From Rhytidiadelphus loreus (taxonomy: Eukaryota > Streptophyta > Bryopsida > Hypnales > Hylocomiaceae): a DNA stretch of 64,000 nucleotides. Below the pieces are notes generated by a model, which had not been told where the DNA came from, ran no database searches, and worked only from the letters and a program-made list of their open reading frames with translations. A program made the position numbers and the translations under genes. Below, one piece after another: positions 47,244-58,520 of the stretch (position 1 is the stretch's first letter; the number at the start of each line of letters is the position of its first letter). The DNA lies in contig OX344763.1 of the NCBI GenBank assembly GCA_947034895.1, forward strand, positions 67,971,093 to 68,035,092, read 5' to 3'.

Positions 47244-48737
47244 TTGCATTGCTTACCCTGAACCGCTTCTAGTTGTTCATGTCCTTTATAGACTTGCGAG
47301 GCCTATCTGCGGCCCTGCCCAACTCCGTGGGCTCTTTGTCCGGAGGAGGGCAACCCATCTTCTCCCAGACAAATCTGGCTCCCATGATGTTTGTGGCCCA
47401 CGTCGACATGAAGTTCTGAAAATGATTCACCCGATTGTAGTACGCGGAGATTTTCCTGATGACGTGATCGTCCTTGTTCCACACCACGAAACACTCCCAC
47501 GACTTAAACTTCTCTGCCTTCGCTTTAATCGTGGGCATTTGCTGCATGCGTTTCGATGCAGCTACGGTGTGTTTCCCATTCACCATCCAAAAATGCATAT
47601 CCTTGATTTCCTCAAAGGTCTACGGCTTGCTTCTCAAGTTTTGGGGCATGACGCACAACGTCATTTTTTTGTCGGGGTCTGGCATGTTCAACAAGAAGTT
47701 CAGAGACCTCATTATTCCCTGCTCTTCAAGGCTCTGGATGTTCAAGTTCTCGGGTGGCGTCTCTAACTGCTCAAGCGGAATGACGAACTTCATCCCGATT
47801 GCCGGCACATACGAGTCAGTGCACTCTTTCCAGTAGGCCTCGTATGTCCGATTAGAGTCTTCAAAGTCTATTTCCTTGACGTCCCCACCCAAGTCCTTCG
47901 GAATGTCTGTGAGGTCTGACACCATACTCTCATCACGTTGATGAGATGTCCCGGCCTTGGCTGTGCCCTTGGTGGCTGCTCTCTTGCTTCCAGACGGAGG
48001 GTCGGTGATGGGTTACCTCTGGCAAACTTCTCAGTTTGCTTAAGCCTCGTGTGACTCCGCCCCGTTCCTGGTGTCCCGATTGCCAGAGAACTGGTACTAG
48101 GGTTCTGACTGCTATAGTCTCTGACCACAGAGGTTGGTCTCATGTCCTTCTTCTTCTGCATTAAGAGCACGTGACCCCTCTCGAAGTCCAGCTTCAGATG
48201 GTTCAGCCGGGACAGGAGAGTTTTTGGTGCCAGGGGTGCGTCGTTAGTTGCCACCCACTTCTTCTGGTCGATGGCGGTTTGGATTGGTGCTATGAGGTCC
48301 TCATAGTCAGTGTCCATCAGACTCCGGAGATACTCGGAGATGCTGAAAATTGTCTTGCGCGCATCGACCTTGTAGGAAAATATGTAGGGTTTCTCCTACT
48401 CGGGATCCAACGTCTTGCAGGATACGAATATGACTCCACCTGGTCCACTATTGAACTCCGTTATAGACTCCATGAGAGATACGGGTAGGGTGGCTTCGGA
48501 CCTTTTGAACTTTGTCATGAAAGCGAAATGATTGGTCATGGGCACTAGGACAACGGTCCAGTACTCCACTTCATGGGGATCCTGCCACTCCCAGCACTCT
48601 CCCAGAATCGTGTCATCGATGAGATCATCGACTTGTTCCGGGGGTATATCGTACTGCTTGTATGTTGCTTGGAGCTTTGATTTCTGGCCTTCCATGTCTG
48701 CAATTTTATCAACGATTATTATGTCAGTTCCAGTATA

Positions 48738-49294
48738 TTTAACTCGAGTCGAGTTGAATTTCTCGATGTACGTGGTTCTTGGTACATATATCATATTTCA
48801 TTTTCTTATTTCTCTTGTATTTGACTCGGATTTGTACTTTCAACTCGGCTCGAGTTGAATATGACTATGAATGTTTGTTTTTGTCTTCACGAATTGGTTT
48901 TACTCTGACAGATTTTATGGTCTCGATGTCTTTGGATTGCAGTTTGTCGTCTTAATTCAACTCGACCACGAATTGCGTGGGTGCCATAATTTTATTTCAT
49001 GTTTTATGTGATTTATCTCGACCCGAGTTGAATTGTGTCATTAATGTATTCTATTTTCACGTTTAATTTACCTTATTTCAGTATTTATTTTTATTCTAGT
49101 CGAATTAGGAAGACCTTCATCCTATTTTTATCCATTTAATTTATTTCTGGAGGCCGATATCTCAATTATTCATGTAATTCAACTCGGCTCGAGTTGATTT
49201 TCAGTGAGGGGTCTGCTTTTTTTAGTGCTCTTTCGCCTCTTTGGGGGTTCTATCGAGTTGAAATGACATCGAGTTGAACTGACATTGAGTTGAA
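48738..49294. promoter_or_regulatory. Family B palindrome cluster upstream of the ParB-like gene
   Basis: Full sites at 48738-48758, 48839-48859, 49012-49032 and 49178-49198, plus a site with only the left arm intact at 48956-48976. Three half-sites CGAGTTGAA/TGAGTTGAA at 49254, 49270 and 49286 form a 16-bp tandem (CGAGTTGAAATGACAT). This is the 5' flank of the gene starting at 48695, the same relation as the clusters before the two DDE-like genes. Confidence 0.8.
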
Positions 49295-49439
49295 ATGACA
49301 TAGACCACAAGTAACAATCCTACAGCTCTGTCGAAACTGAACAGTGTCGAACTTTGGTTACAGGGAATTTGAAGGATCCTAAATCCTATTGCCAAATTTC
49401 AAGTGACCATGGCAAAAAAGCGGGGAGAAATTACTCAAA

Positions 49440-50070
49440 ATACGAGACATTGATTTCAACAAGTGCAACACATTCCAACAAGTGCAATACATTCCATCAA
49501 AACAGAATGCAACACATTCAAACAATACAGAATGCAACACATTCAAACAAGTGCAGCACAGAATGCAATGCAATGGAACACAAAATGGTACAGAAAATGA
49601 AACACAAAAAGAAAACAACACAAAACAAATGCAAACAATTTCAGATGAAAACTAAACAACAACCGTGCTCAAATGTGCAAGAAACAACGAAATGCAATTC
49701 CAAAACTAGAAACCCTAAACCGCAAATTCTACTCAACCGCAAATTCTGCAGAAATGGAAGGAGCATACCTGAAATACGGAATTGTATATCGCCGCTCACA
49801 AAGCGCGACCTCACAGAGCTTCAAAGCGCGAGCTCACACAGCTTGGCACTTGTCTCCGAAAGACCGAAACCCGCAAGCACTCGTCTCCGAAACCCGCAAA
49901 CCCAAAGCGGATCAAACAAGCTCACTCACGGAAACTGAATGGTGCGAAAGCGGATCATAGAAGGTCACTCACGGAAACTGAATGCGGATCAAACAAGCTC
50001 ACTCACGGAAACTGAATGGTGCGAAGGCAGATTACAGAAGGTCACTCACGGAAACTGAATGGTGAGCCCT
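49440..50070. repeat. Low-complexity A/C-rich and CTCACTCACGGAAACTGAATG repeats
   Basis: At about 49455-49600 the words AATGCAACACATTC and ACAAGTGCA recur. At about 49919-50065 CTCACTCACGGAAACTGAATG is present four times, alternating with AAGCGGATCAAACAAG and GATCATAGAAGG. At about 50283-50375 a CCCTCCA.GGCAATCGA..GT stretch is duplicated. Plus-strand ORFs across this part are repeat translations. Confidence 0.7.
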
Positions 50071-50399
50071 ACACTTAAAAAAACAAACCCTAAAGCATCG
50101 CCCAATCCTTCAAACACGTCGCAGAACTCCGCAGTAGACGACTGAAAACACAAAACTAGTCGCGAAACACGAAACCGCGAAACACTATACAAACCCTACA
50201 TCAAGCAAGCACAAAACACGTCGCGGAAAATGAGAGGCAAAACCCCAGTCTCTAGGCAGAGTCCAATTTCGGGAAGGGGTCCTGGAATCTGGGCCCTCCA
50301 TGGCAATCGACCGTCCGGATCGAAGATTGAATCTAGGCCCTCCACGGCAATCGAGCGTTCGGATTGAAGATTGTTGTCTCCAGCACATTCAGCCTTCAA

Positions 50400-53030
50400 A
50401 TATGGCAGGACATAAGGTAACATGCTCTAAATGTGCCCAATTTCTTTAAACTGCCCCTATTTTTAGGTGGAAAATGGAGATGGCGTGATCTTTAAGCCCT
50501 AAATGTTCGGATTCATCTCCAAAATTCACAATTTGAGAAAAAACATTATGAACTACAATTTGGAAGAATATTTTGGAATTGGTATACAAATGGAAGTTCT
50601 ACATTTTGATTTTTTAATTCTATCCGTACGGTTAGATCTACTAATGCTATCACCAATTTTTTTCTATAAATTTTGAAAAGGAAATTTCAGAATTCATTTT
50701 AAATTGAATTACAAGTAAAACTTTATCATTTTTTGAATAAAACTTCTTGGAATGGATTTGAAATAAGGTTCTGTTTATGTTGTGATTTTTTGAAGTTTTT
50801 GTGACCTTTACAACTTTGACCTTGTTTTGGCACATCTAGTTTTGAACTAAAGTCAATGCAATTTGACCACTTGACATACTTTCACATTTGTAATTTCAGA
50901 AATGTATATATTCTAGTAAGACCAAATCCAACCAATAGATAGGACAAAAAATTAGGGTGACTTTCATAAAGTATCACCAAAAATTAGGATGACTTCCATC
51001 GAAGCAGAAATGAAATAGGAACAAGGATTAGAATTTGTTCATCGTCCAGGAAATGGACGTCAAAGCGCTCTAGGGTGAAATGGACCACTTTAGCAATTGA
51101 ATGCATCAAGGAATTTTTTTTTAATTGATTCTTATTATAAAAAAATTATACTATTGATCTGTATAAATAATGGAAGTTATAAAATCTAAGATTAAAATAT
51201 GAATAGTCTTAGTAATAGTCTTTGGAGTATTTTGTCTTTTAAGAGTATTTATTAGATCCCTAAGTTTAGGAGTAATTGCAACTTGCTCCAAGTGCTTCTT
51301 TTTTTTTTAAAGTGAATTTCATGACTCTATATTTTATTGGACATAAAAGTAGAGGGCAAGGTCCTTGCCCAAATATTTCATTTCAAATTCAAAGTCATTC
51401 AAAGTGATCACCAATAGCATATTTTTTTGGATTCGTGAGTTTAAGAATAATTGCAACTTGTACCACGTGATTCTACATTTTTTTTACATGAATTCCATGA
51501 CCTTATGTTTTATTGGACATGAAAGTACAGGGCAAGGTTCTTGCCCTGTCTATTTGATTTTGCGGACAAGGTCATTCAAAGTGACCATTACTTGCATATT
51601 TCTTTGGATTCGTGAGTTTAAGAATAATTGCAACTTGCCCTACGTGTTTGTATAGGGTTTTTTACGTGAATTCCATAAATTCATTTTTTTTGCACATTTT
51701 TTTGGACATTTTGAATTAGGGCATGTAAAGTTTTAATGGGTATTTTTTATTTTTTATTGACGATCTAAACAATTGTACCTCTTACGTAGTCTATTTACAT
51801 GTCATAAATAATTTATTTAAACTAAAGTCTTATTTTTTGAACAAAAATTCTACATACTTCTTTTTTAATGTAGGTAAAAAGGACAAAACAAAATAGTATA
51901 AATGTACTAGTCTACTTAATGTAGGTAAAAAGGACAAAACAAAATAGTATAAATGTACTAGTGTACTAATGAGTATTAACCCCTAAATGCCCGAGGCATG
52001 AAAATATGTTGTTTCCAAATTTTTTTAGGTACCTACTTCCTAGCCAATTTGCTATTTTTAGAAGTTTATAATTTTTAAATGTTCTTCTTGATTTCCGTAA
52101 ACTAAGTGTTCCGCGCTTTTGAAAATGAGTTTCAAATACACTAGATCTTTGAGAGAAAATCACATTCTAAATTCATTTCAAAAAGTTGTAGAGTGAATTT
52201 GGAGAAGTCGTATATTCATTTGGGTTATTCAAGTTAGGCCCGTTCACCTCATATATTTTTTGTCATTAACTTTTTTAGATTTGACTTGCAAATAAGACTT
52301 CAATTCCTTTTTGCAATTTTAGCACCCTCATAATCAAACATTATAATCTTTCACTCCATAAGTGAAATTGTTGTGCTTTCTTTTCCTAGGCAATGTCTAA
52401 CAAGTTTAGTTTGAATTTGTACGGGTACAATTCCTAAAAAATCGTAAGATTTTATCAAAATGTTGGCATTTTGTTCAATTTAGAGCAAATTTTAGTAAGC
52501 TGAAAACACAAAAATTGAAACTTGCAACATATGTTTCCCATTTTTTTTTGAAGTGTATTTCATAACTTTATAATTTGGAGGACATGAAAGTACATCGCCA
52601 CATTTGTGTTCTAATTTTTAATTTCACGTACAACGTCATTTAGTTGACTAACTATAGAATTTTTTTGGTTTTTTGAATTTATTTATAATTAGAACTTGCA
52701 CCATATGTTTCCCATTTTTTTTTTATGGAATTCATGAATAATTGGGGGGACATTGAAGTACCTAGCCAGCTTTGAGTTCTAATTTTTAATTTCACGTGCA
52801 ACGTCATTCAATTGAGTAAGTATTTTTTGAGGATTCTTTAGTTTATTAATAATTGGAACTTGCACCATAATTATGTTTTCCATTTTCTTTTTACGTAGAA
52901 TTCATGACTTTGTAATTTGGGGGACATTGAAGTACAAGGCAAACTTTGTGTTCTAAGTAATTATTAATTTCATGTACATTGTCATTCAATTTATTAAGTA
53001 ATGTTTCGGAATTCTTGACTTTTTGAATAA
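50400..53030. other. AT-rich, gene-free, with diverged units of the 183-bp repeat family
   Basis: Blocks around 51250-51370, 51420-51545 and 51600-51700 share AATTGCAACTTG, GAATTCCATGA and GGACATGAAAGTACAGGGCAAGG with the 16.6-17.2 kb repeats; further ones at about 52530-53000 carry GGGGGACATTGAAGTAC. A 46-bp perfect tandem duplication (TAATGTAGGTAAAAAGGACA onward) lies at about 51868-51963. Confidence 0.6.
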
Positions 53031-53425
53031 TTGGAGTTGAATGGGTCCAGCACACGCAATTATACATTTTTGGGGGGTTAGGGAGTGTTTTCACACTCCC
53101 TAACCGGATGGACCCCCAATAATGGAGGCTGAATTAGTGTTCCCTAGCACCATTTCTCCAAAAGAGTTTGGAGTTGAATGGGTCCAGCACACACAATTAT
53201 ACATTTTTTTTGGGTTAGGAAGTGCGAAAGCACTCTCTAACCGGATGGACCCCTAATAATGGAGGCCGAATTACTGTTTCCCAGCACCATTTCTCCAAAA
53301 TAGTTTGGAGTTGAATGGGTCCGGCATATACAATTATACATTTTTTTTGGGTTACGAAGTGCGAAAGCACTCCCTAACCGGAGGCACCCCTGATAACCGA
53401 GGCGCAGTTAGTATTCCCTAAAATA
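53031..53425. repeat. Three tandem 137-bp units each holding a hairpin
   Basis: Units start at 53031, 53168 and 53305 with GGAGTTGAATGGGTCCAGCA, AATTATACATTTTTT, a hairpin, CGGATGGACCCC and CACCATTTCTCCAAAA. In unit 1 GGTTAGGGAGTG (53076-53087) pairs perfectly with CACTCCCTAACC (53094-53105). In units 2 and 3 the loop is GCGAAAGC-like and the stem has single changes. Confidence 0.85.
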
Positions 53426-53429
53426 ATTA

Positions 53430-56400
53430 ATGTTACACATAATATATGCTAATACCATAACCATAATAAATTCACCATCAAAAACGCTAGAATTTAAATC
53501 TTCGTTAAATGAATTACACCAAACAACTAATTCTGTGATGGTTTAAAATGTAGCACTCTAAGATTACTGATTTTATGCACACTTTTTATTCAATAATTAC
53601 TTGGTGTAATTGAATAGCACTATTCGCATTTTTAATCTTAGATTTTATCTCTAACTTCCATTATTAATACATTGTAGTACTAGGTACTCTTAAGAAGAAA
53701 AGAAATGAACATTCAAGAGTATTCAAAAGCAATAAAGAAAATCTTGTAAACTATGATAGGGATAGGGAAGGTTTATGGATAGGTAACGTCATAATCATGA
53801 AATTTAAAAACTGATTTTTGTCATACCTTCACAATAGTCATGACTATATGTGAAATATTAAGAATCCTACATTTCATGGAAATATAAATCCATACTCTTT
53901 AAAGGTTTCACATTCAACCTTTCAATTGATTTTCATTGTATCCCTTACAAGGAATTGAAGTGTGCCTCAATGTAAATGACACATGGGGTACATCATAATG
54001 AGGTTTTCCAAACACTCATTGAACTCAAGTGCTACATTTATGGGGTTTTAAAAACACTCATGTTAGTGAAAGCCAAATGACGATTATTTGAAGGCATAGC
54101 TAATATTATATTCCAAGTAACTACTAGTAGGTATTCATGAGCAATCATATAAATTTTGTATGAGTGCTTCCATTGTTTTTAGTGTTCCAATAATGGGATT
54201 GCCATGAAAGAACATAAATTTCACAACATGATTTTTTTTTTAAATGCATTTCATATACTGCAATGATTCATTTTATAGTATATTGTTGTCGTTCTACATG
54301 TTAAAAGTACATGTACGGACTTATGATTCTTCCATGAACCTCAAATATTTTAATTCGGTATTATAGGTTAATGTAGTGATTAAAGTATTTGGAATACTTG
54401 TAACTTTTACATCTTTTTTTTGCATTCTATAACGTAGAAATACTACACTCACATACCTAAATAAGGAGTTTAGGGATACTAGATTCACATACAAAATCTT
54501 TTTTTTAAAAGACCTATGATCCTCTATATTTTTTAAGTGCCTGAATTTTAAATTCAAAGAAATGAATATGGGAAAGAAGAAAAAATACAATTTGTAGAAG
54601 TTAAAACCATCTGAAGACCTTTGGTATATGATACTTTTAGGATTGGATTGTGCATAAAAATTTGAAGCCTAAATAGAAATCAAACATGATTTCAGAAAGC
54701 CATCACTTATATTTTAAGTTACTTCAAGTATTCTACATTCTATCATATTAATATGAAAAAGAAAGAAAAATATAGAGGATCATGGCTCTTTTGAAGTAAT
54801 ATGAAGATTTTCAATTCTTATAAATTTGTTGACTATGAAAAAAATGTGAAGCCTATATGGACTGTGGAATACTTATAATTCACTATTTATGTATTGTCAC
54901 GTACGTATACGACCCACAACTAAATGATTCCAACAATTATAAATCCTTAGGATATTTGTTTCTTCCATATCGTTTTCGTTCATTCATATACAAATTCCAT
55001 GAGTTCATCATTTTGTAAGTCTCTTAGATCATTTCAATTCTCCAAAATATTTGCATGATGTCAAGAAATTGCTACAAAGTCTATGTTACGATTTTTTATT
55101 ACCAATAACATTTCAATTCTCCAAATATTTGCATGAATGTCAAGAAATTGCTAGAAAGTCTATGTTACGATTTTTTTTAACAAGAACATGTGTATTCTAA
55201 ATTATGGAGACCTTGAATCCAAGAACCAGAACCCTAAACCGTAAACCGTAAACCCTAAACCCCAAACCCTCCTTTTTGTTTGGGCCTAGTAACAAAATAC
55301 GGACGGTTGTTGTATAGCATAAGTTTTGGAAATGAAAAATTTATGTTGGACAAAAAAGAAAAAGAAAAAAGAAAAAAGAAAGCAAAATGTAATGCAAATG
55401 GCCCATATCTATAAGTGAAAGATGTTTCGTTATGGATAATGAACAATATGATATATAATACTATGGTTGTAAGTATTATATTATATTATATTAGGAAAAA
55501 GGAAAGGAAATTTTAAACTTCCTTTAAATTCTGGCCCACCCTCCCACCCATTAAGCTTCCAGTACTATTAAAAGAAGTACTTATTAGTTTAAATGCTTCA
55601 GTTTTAAGAAAAAAGCATACCAAGCAAACATACTAATCTAGATTAGTGGGTATTAATGGAAAACTAACCAAGCCCAGTAAGAAAAAGTAACAGGCTTATT
55701 TATAAGCTACCGGCCCTTGATTAACAGCAGGGTACATACCCAAATCAAGGCTGTCCCGCCCTGGAGATAAGCTTCAGTTGCAGCGACCTAGGCTACAGAT
55801 TGGGGACCTGGGGTAATTACCTCCCCATGCAGGTACATGCATGAATCAGGTATATAGAGCCCAGTCAAGCACAAAAGCTCTTACTTGTGCTTGATTACAC
55901 TTACTTTTACATTATTGCTGAGGTGTTTTACAACTGGAGCTTATGGGAATTGGGATGGCTGCATCACAGGTCGACAGAACTTTTTTTCTTGCTACTGTTT
56001 TTGTCATGACTTAATTGTTTGATATATCTTGTATGGAATAATGCTTTATTTCTTGACTCTCTAGTTTTTCATGACTGCGATAACAAGCTGCAAGTGGACT
56101 TAAGACACCTTGTCTACGAACTAACCTCACATTGCTATGTTGGGTTGATTCATGGGGACAGGTGAGGTCCACTGCCTTGAGGACTATTTTGTCAACATGG
56201 AGCTTCCAACAAACTACAAATGACTAACATGGGGATATGCAATTCAAGTCTATGTGATATTTTGTGATTAGACAAGAATTGAGATAGACATGAGAAATAG
56301 CATAGAGGCATACAAATACTTTACTAAATCTAGGATATTGCTATGAAGATTGTAGTCATTGTATTGATACAACTTTGATAAAAATAAGTGTTGAGGATAT

Positions 56401-58515
56401 TTTATGGATGGGATTAATTTTGATTTTGCTTGGTAAATGTGTAATCTGGAATGTAAGAGATTGATAGGAATAGCCCTGAGAAGGGATGTCCCACCCACCC
56501 TCCCGAGGGTCCCCTAAGTCTAGTTGCAATTCATGAATAATATAAAGGTGGAATTTGAAAAGCCCCTTTATAAAATAACTATAATCATGAAGGTTATATA
56601 TTCATGTTTTTTTTTTTTTAAATTATGTGGTTTTCTATTTGTAGAACCTATTAATTTTAATTTAACATTCTAGCAAGTTTGATGATATAAATCTAGAGTG
56701 GTTTACTCAAGCTGTGGTTTTATTTGCCCCTCCCACCCACCCTTCCTTTTCCTCCAAAAATTAGTAATGTTTTAAGCAAATATAGCCACTATATTTTTAT
56801 GTTAGTAGGAGGCTTAGCTTTGGATACTTATAAGAACTCCATTAGAACTAATTCCATCTTCACTTAATAGAATTTATAACATCACTATGATAGTTAGAGA
56901 TTGTTAAAACTTATATACCTAGTCTAATCATGGGTTGTGATTGGAATTTGGTCTGTAAGACATGTACAAGTCTAGGTGGCCTAACTTGTCCTATATATGT
57001 TACTAATGGCCTAAGTTGTGGGATATACCAACTTTATTAAAGCCAGTAACTAATAGTACCACTCTTTTATGGCTCATTGGTTAGCCAAGGAAGTGGTGAC
57101 TTATGGAATTTTTAGAGGACACGTGCTGCTGCAAGTGGACTTAATTTGAATTGTGTTCTTCCCCCTCTTTTAGTCATAAAAGCAGGGAAATTTTGAATTG
57201 TCCAAGTAATACTTTTAATATTAAGTGGGCTAGATTTGAAAATTCCCCCTCTTTTTTGAATTTAACCTAAACTCATTAGGGTTATGGAGGTACTTTTATT
57301 TCTTGCGATTGCTATAACACGTTGTTGTGGACTGAAGACACCTGACATACGTTTTCTAACTGACTATTTGTTTGTTGGATTGCATGGGTGCAGGTGACGT
57401 TCACAGCCTCTTGGATTAAATTTACCTTTTGCAAAATTCCATCCAAAGTTTTTGGCAAGACTATGATTCATATTGGGAGATTTAATCCTATTGGCTGTAG
57501 GATTTAGTGTATTGCATTAGTAGTAAGATGGTCTTTTGTGATTTGACATTACACAGTATTGGATTTTGTACCATCATGGATCAGTTGTAATTTGATCCTT
57601 ACTTGTAAAGATTTTATTAGCTTCTTTTGGCTCCCTTTAGAAGTTGATTGATGGGATGTTTTAATCCAAATCTTGGCAGAAGAATTATATCTTCTTGAGA
57701 CTTGTTTGTCATGTTTTGTCTGGGATTTTTTACTTATTAGAAAGCTTAGGAAAAGCCCTGTACAGGGATGTCCCTCCCACCCTCCCGGGTTGCCTAAACC
57801 CTAAGATCATCCATTCAAAAAAGGACCAGCATTTTCGGCACTCCATAAGGTCAAGAAGGACTGAACTTGCATTCTGAAAAGGACTCAACAGTCGCTTTCC
57901 CTAATTCCAGTCCACGTTAAATGTACGGATCCTAAACCAGAAATGCGTTTACTTTCCGGTACTATTCATCAGCGTCTTATAGAGAAAAGATATTCCTCTC
58001 TAGATTTGGCCCACAACTTTCAACGGTAGCCGTTTCAAATGACTTCCACCTTTTCTCGCTGAAAATATCCCGCCCATGTGCGATGCTGTGTCTCCTCAGC
58101 AGCGAAACTTTTCCGTGCCATTCTTGAGTTCGGCATTTGTGTCTCCAGCCAGTATTCTTCACGCCGTTCATCGAGGTTCACTACTTTCTTCTAACGTCGC
58201 CTTCCATTTTGTTGATTTTCGTCCATTTCTGTAGCTCTCATTGACACGCTAGTGTATGGGGTTTGACTGAATGGCTACTCATTCTCAGTTCGGGAATTGC
58301 AGTAGGTTTTCAGATCTCGAAGTGAATGCATTGTACCACGCAGAGGTTTCGCATTGCGTGATTGAACATTTATGTTTTCCAGTGCTCTTGTCAGGTGTCG
58401 GAATGGGAGATTGCGGTGTAGAATTTACAGAACTCTCATTGCATTTTTCCAACTCCCATTGCATTCTTCCAATCCCTCACACAATATTGTACGCATCGTA
58501 CCGCACAGTGTTTTC
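53430..58515. other. AT-rich gene-free stretch
   Basis: No supported coding region. A roughly 63-bp segment (TTTGCATGATGTCAAGAAAT onward) is duplicated at about 55048-55105 and 55122-55180. CCCTAAA-like run at 55231-55270. Words GGGATGTCCCACCCACCCTCCCG and GGGATGTCCCTCCCACCCTCCCG recur at 56485 and 57766, each after an AGCCCTG, and GCAAGTGGACTTAA occurs at about 56090 and 57133, hints of a dispersed repeat. Confidence 0.45.
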
Positions 58516-58520
58516 GCAAT

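Larger units (their letters stand above)
44493..48695 (-). pseudogene. Second ParB-like gene, three exons, five in-frame TAG codons and a frameshift
   Basis: Exons 48695-47257, 47028-45679 and 45548-44493, with canonical GTAAGC and GTAAGT donors and AG acceptors, all phase 0. The ATG at 48695 starts MEGQKSKLQATYKQYDIPPE. A ParB-type pattern follows at about 47795-47540: MKFVIPLEQLETPPENLNIQ, SLEEQGIM, then FWMVNGKHTVAASKRM, where ParB/Srx-like domains have a DG-x-HR-x-AA motif; here NGKHT. A large uncharacterised middle has KVYNVTKATKNT-like and GRAFYRPYNMKDDELVGW segments. The C-terminus is a charged helix (EENRIAREEMREENRRARE) followed by a disordered Ser/Pro/Asp tail. In-frame TAGs at 48398-48396, 47622-47620, 47271-47269, 46590-46588 and 45125-45123, and a shift near 48010. 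No methylase part. Palindromes of family B lie upstream, in both introns and 3', never in the exons. Confidence 0.6.

Noticed and set aside
49354..49938. 194-codon plus-strand ORF rich in N, K, T
   Set aside because: It translates the AACACATTC/CAAACAA low-complexity repeats.
5471..55270. Window lying at a chromosome end because of CCCTAAA runs
   Set aside because: The runs are short, degenerate, in both orientations and far apart; interstitial or promoter-type telobox motifs fit better.
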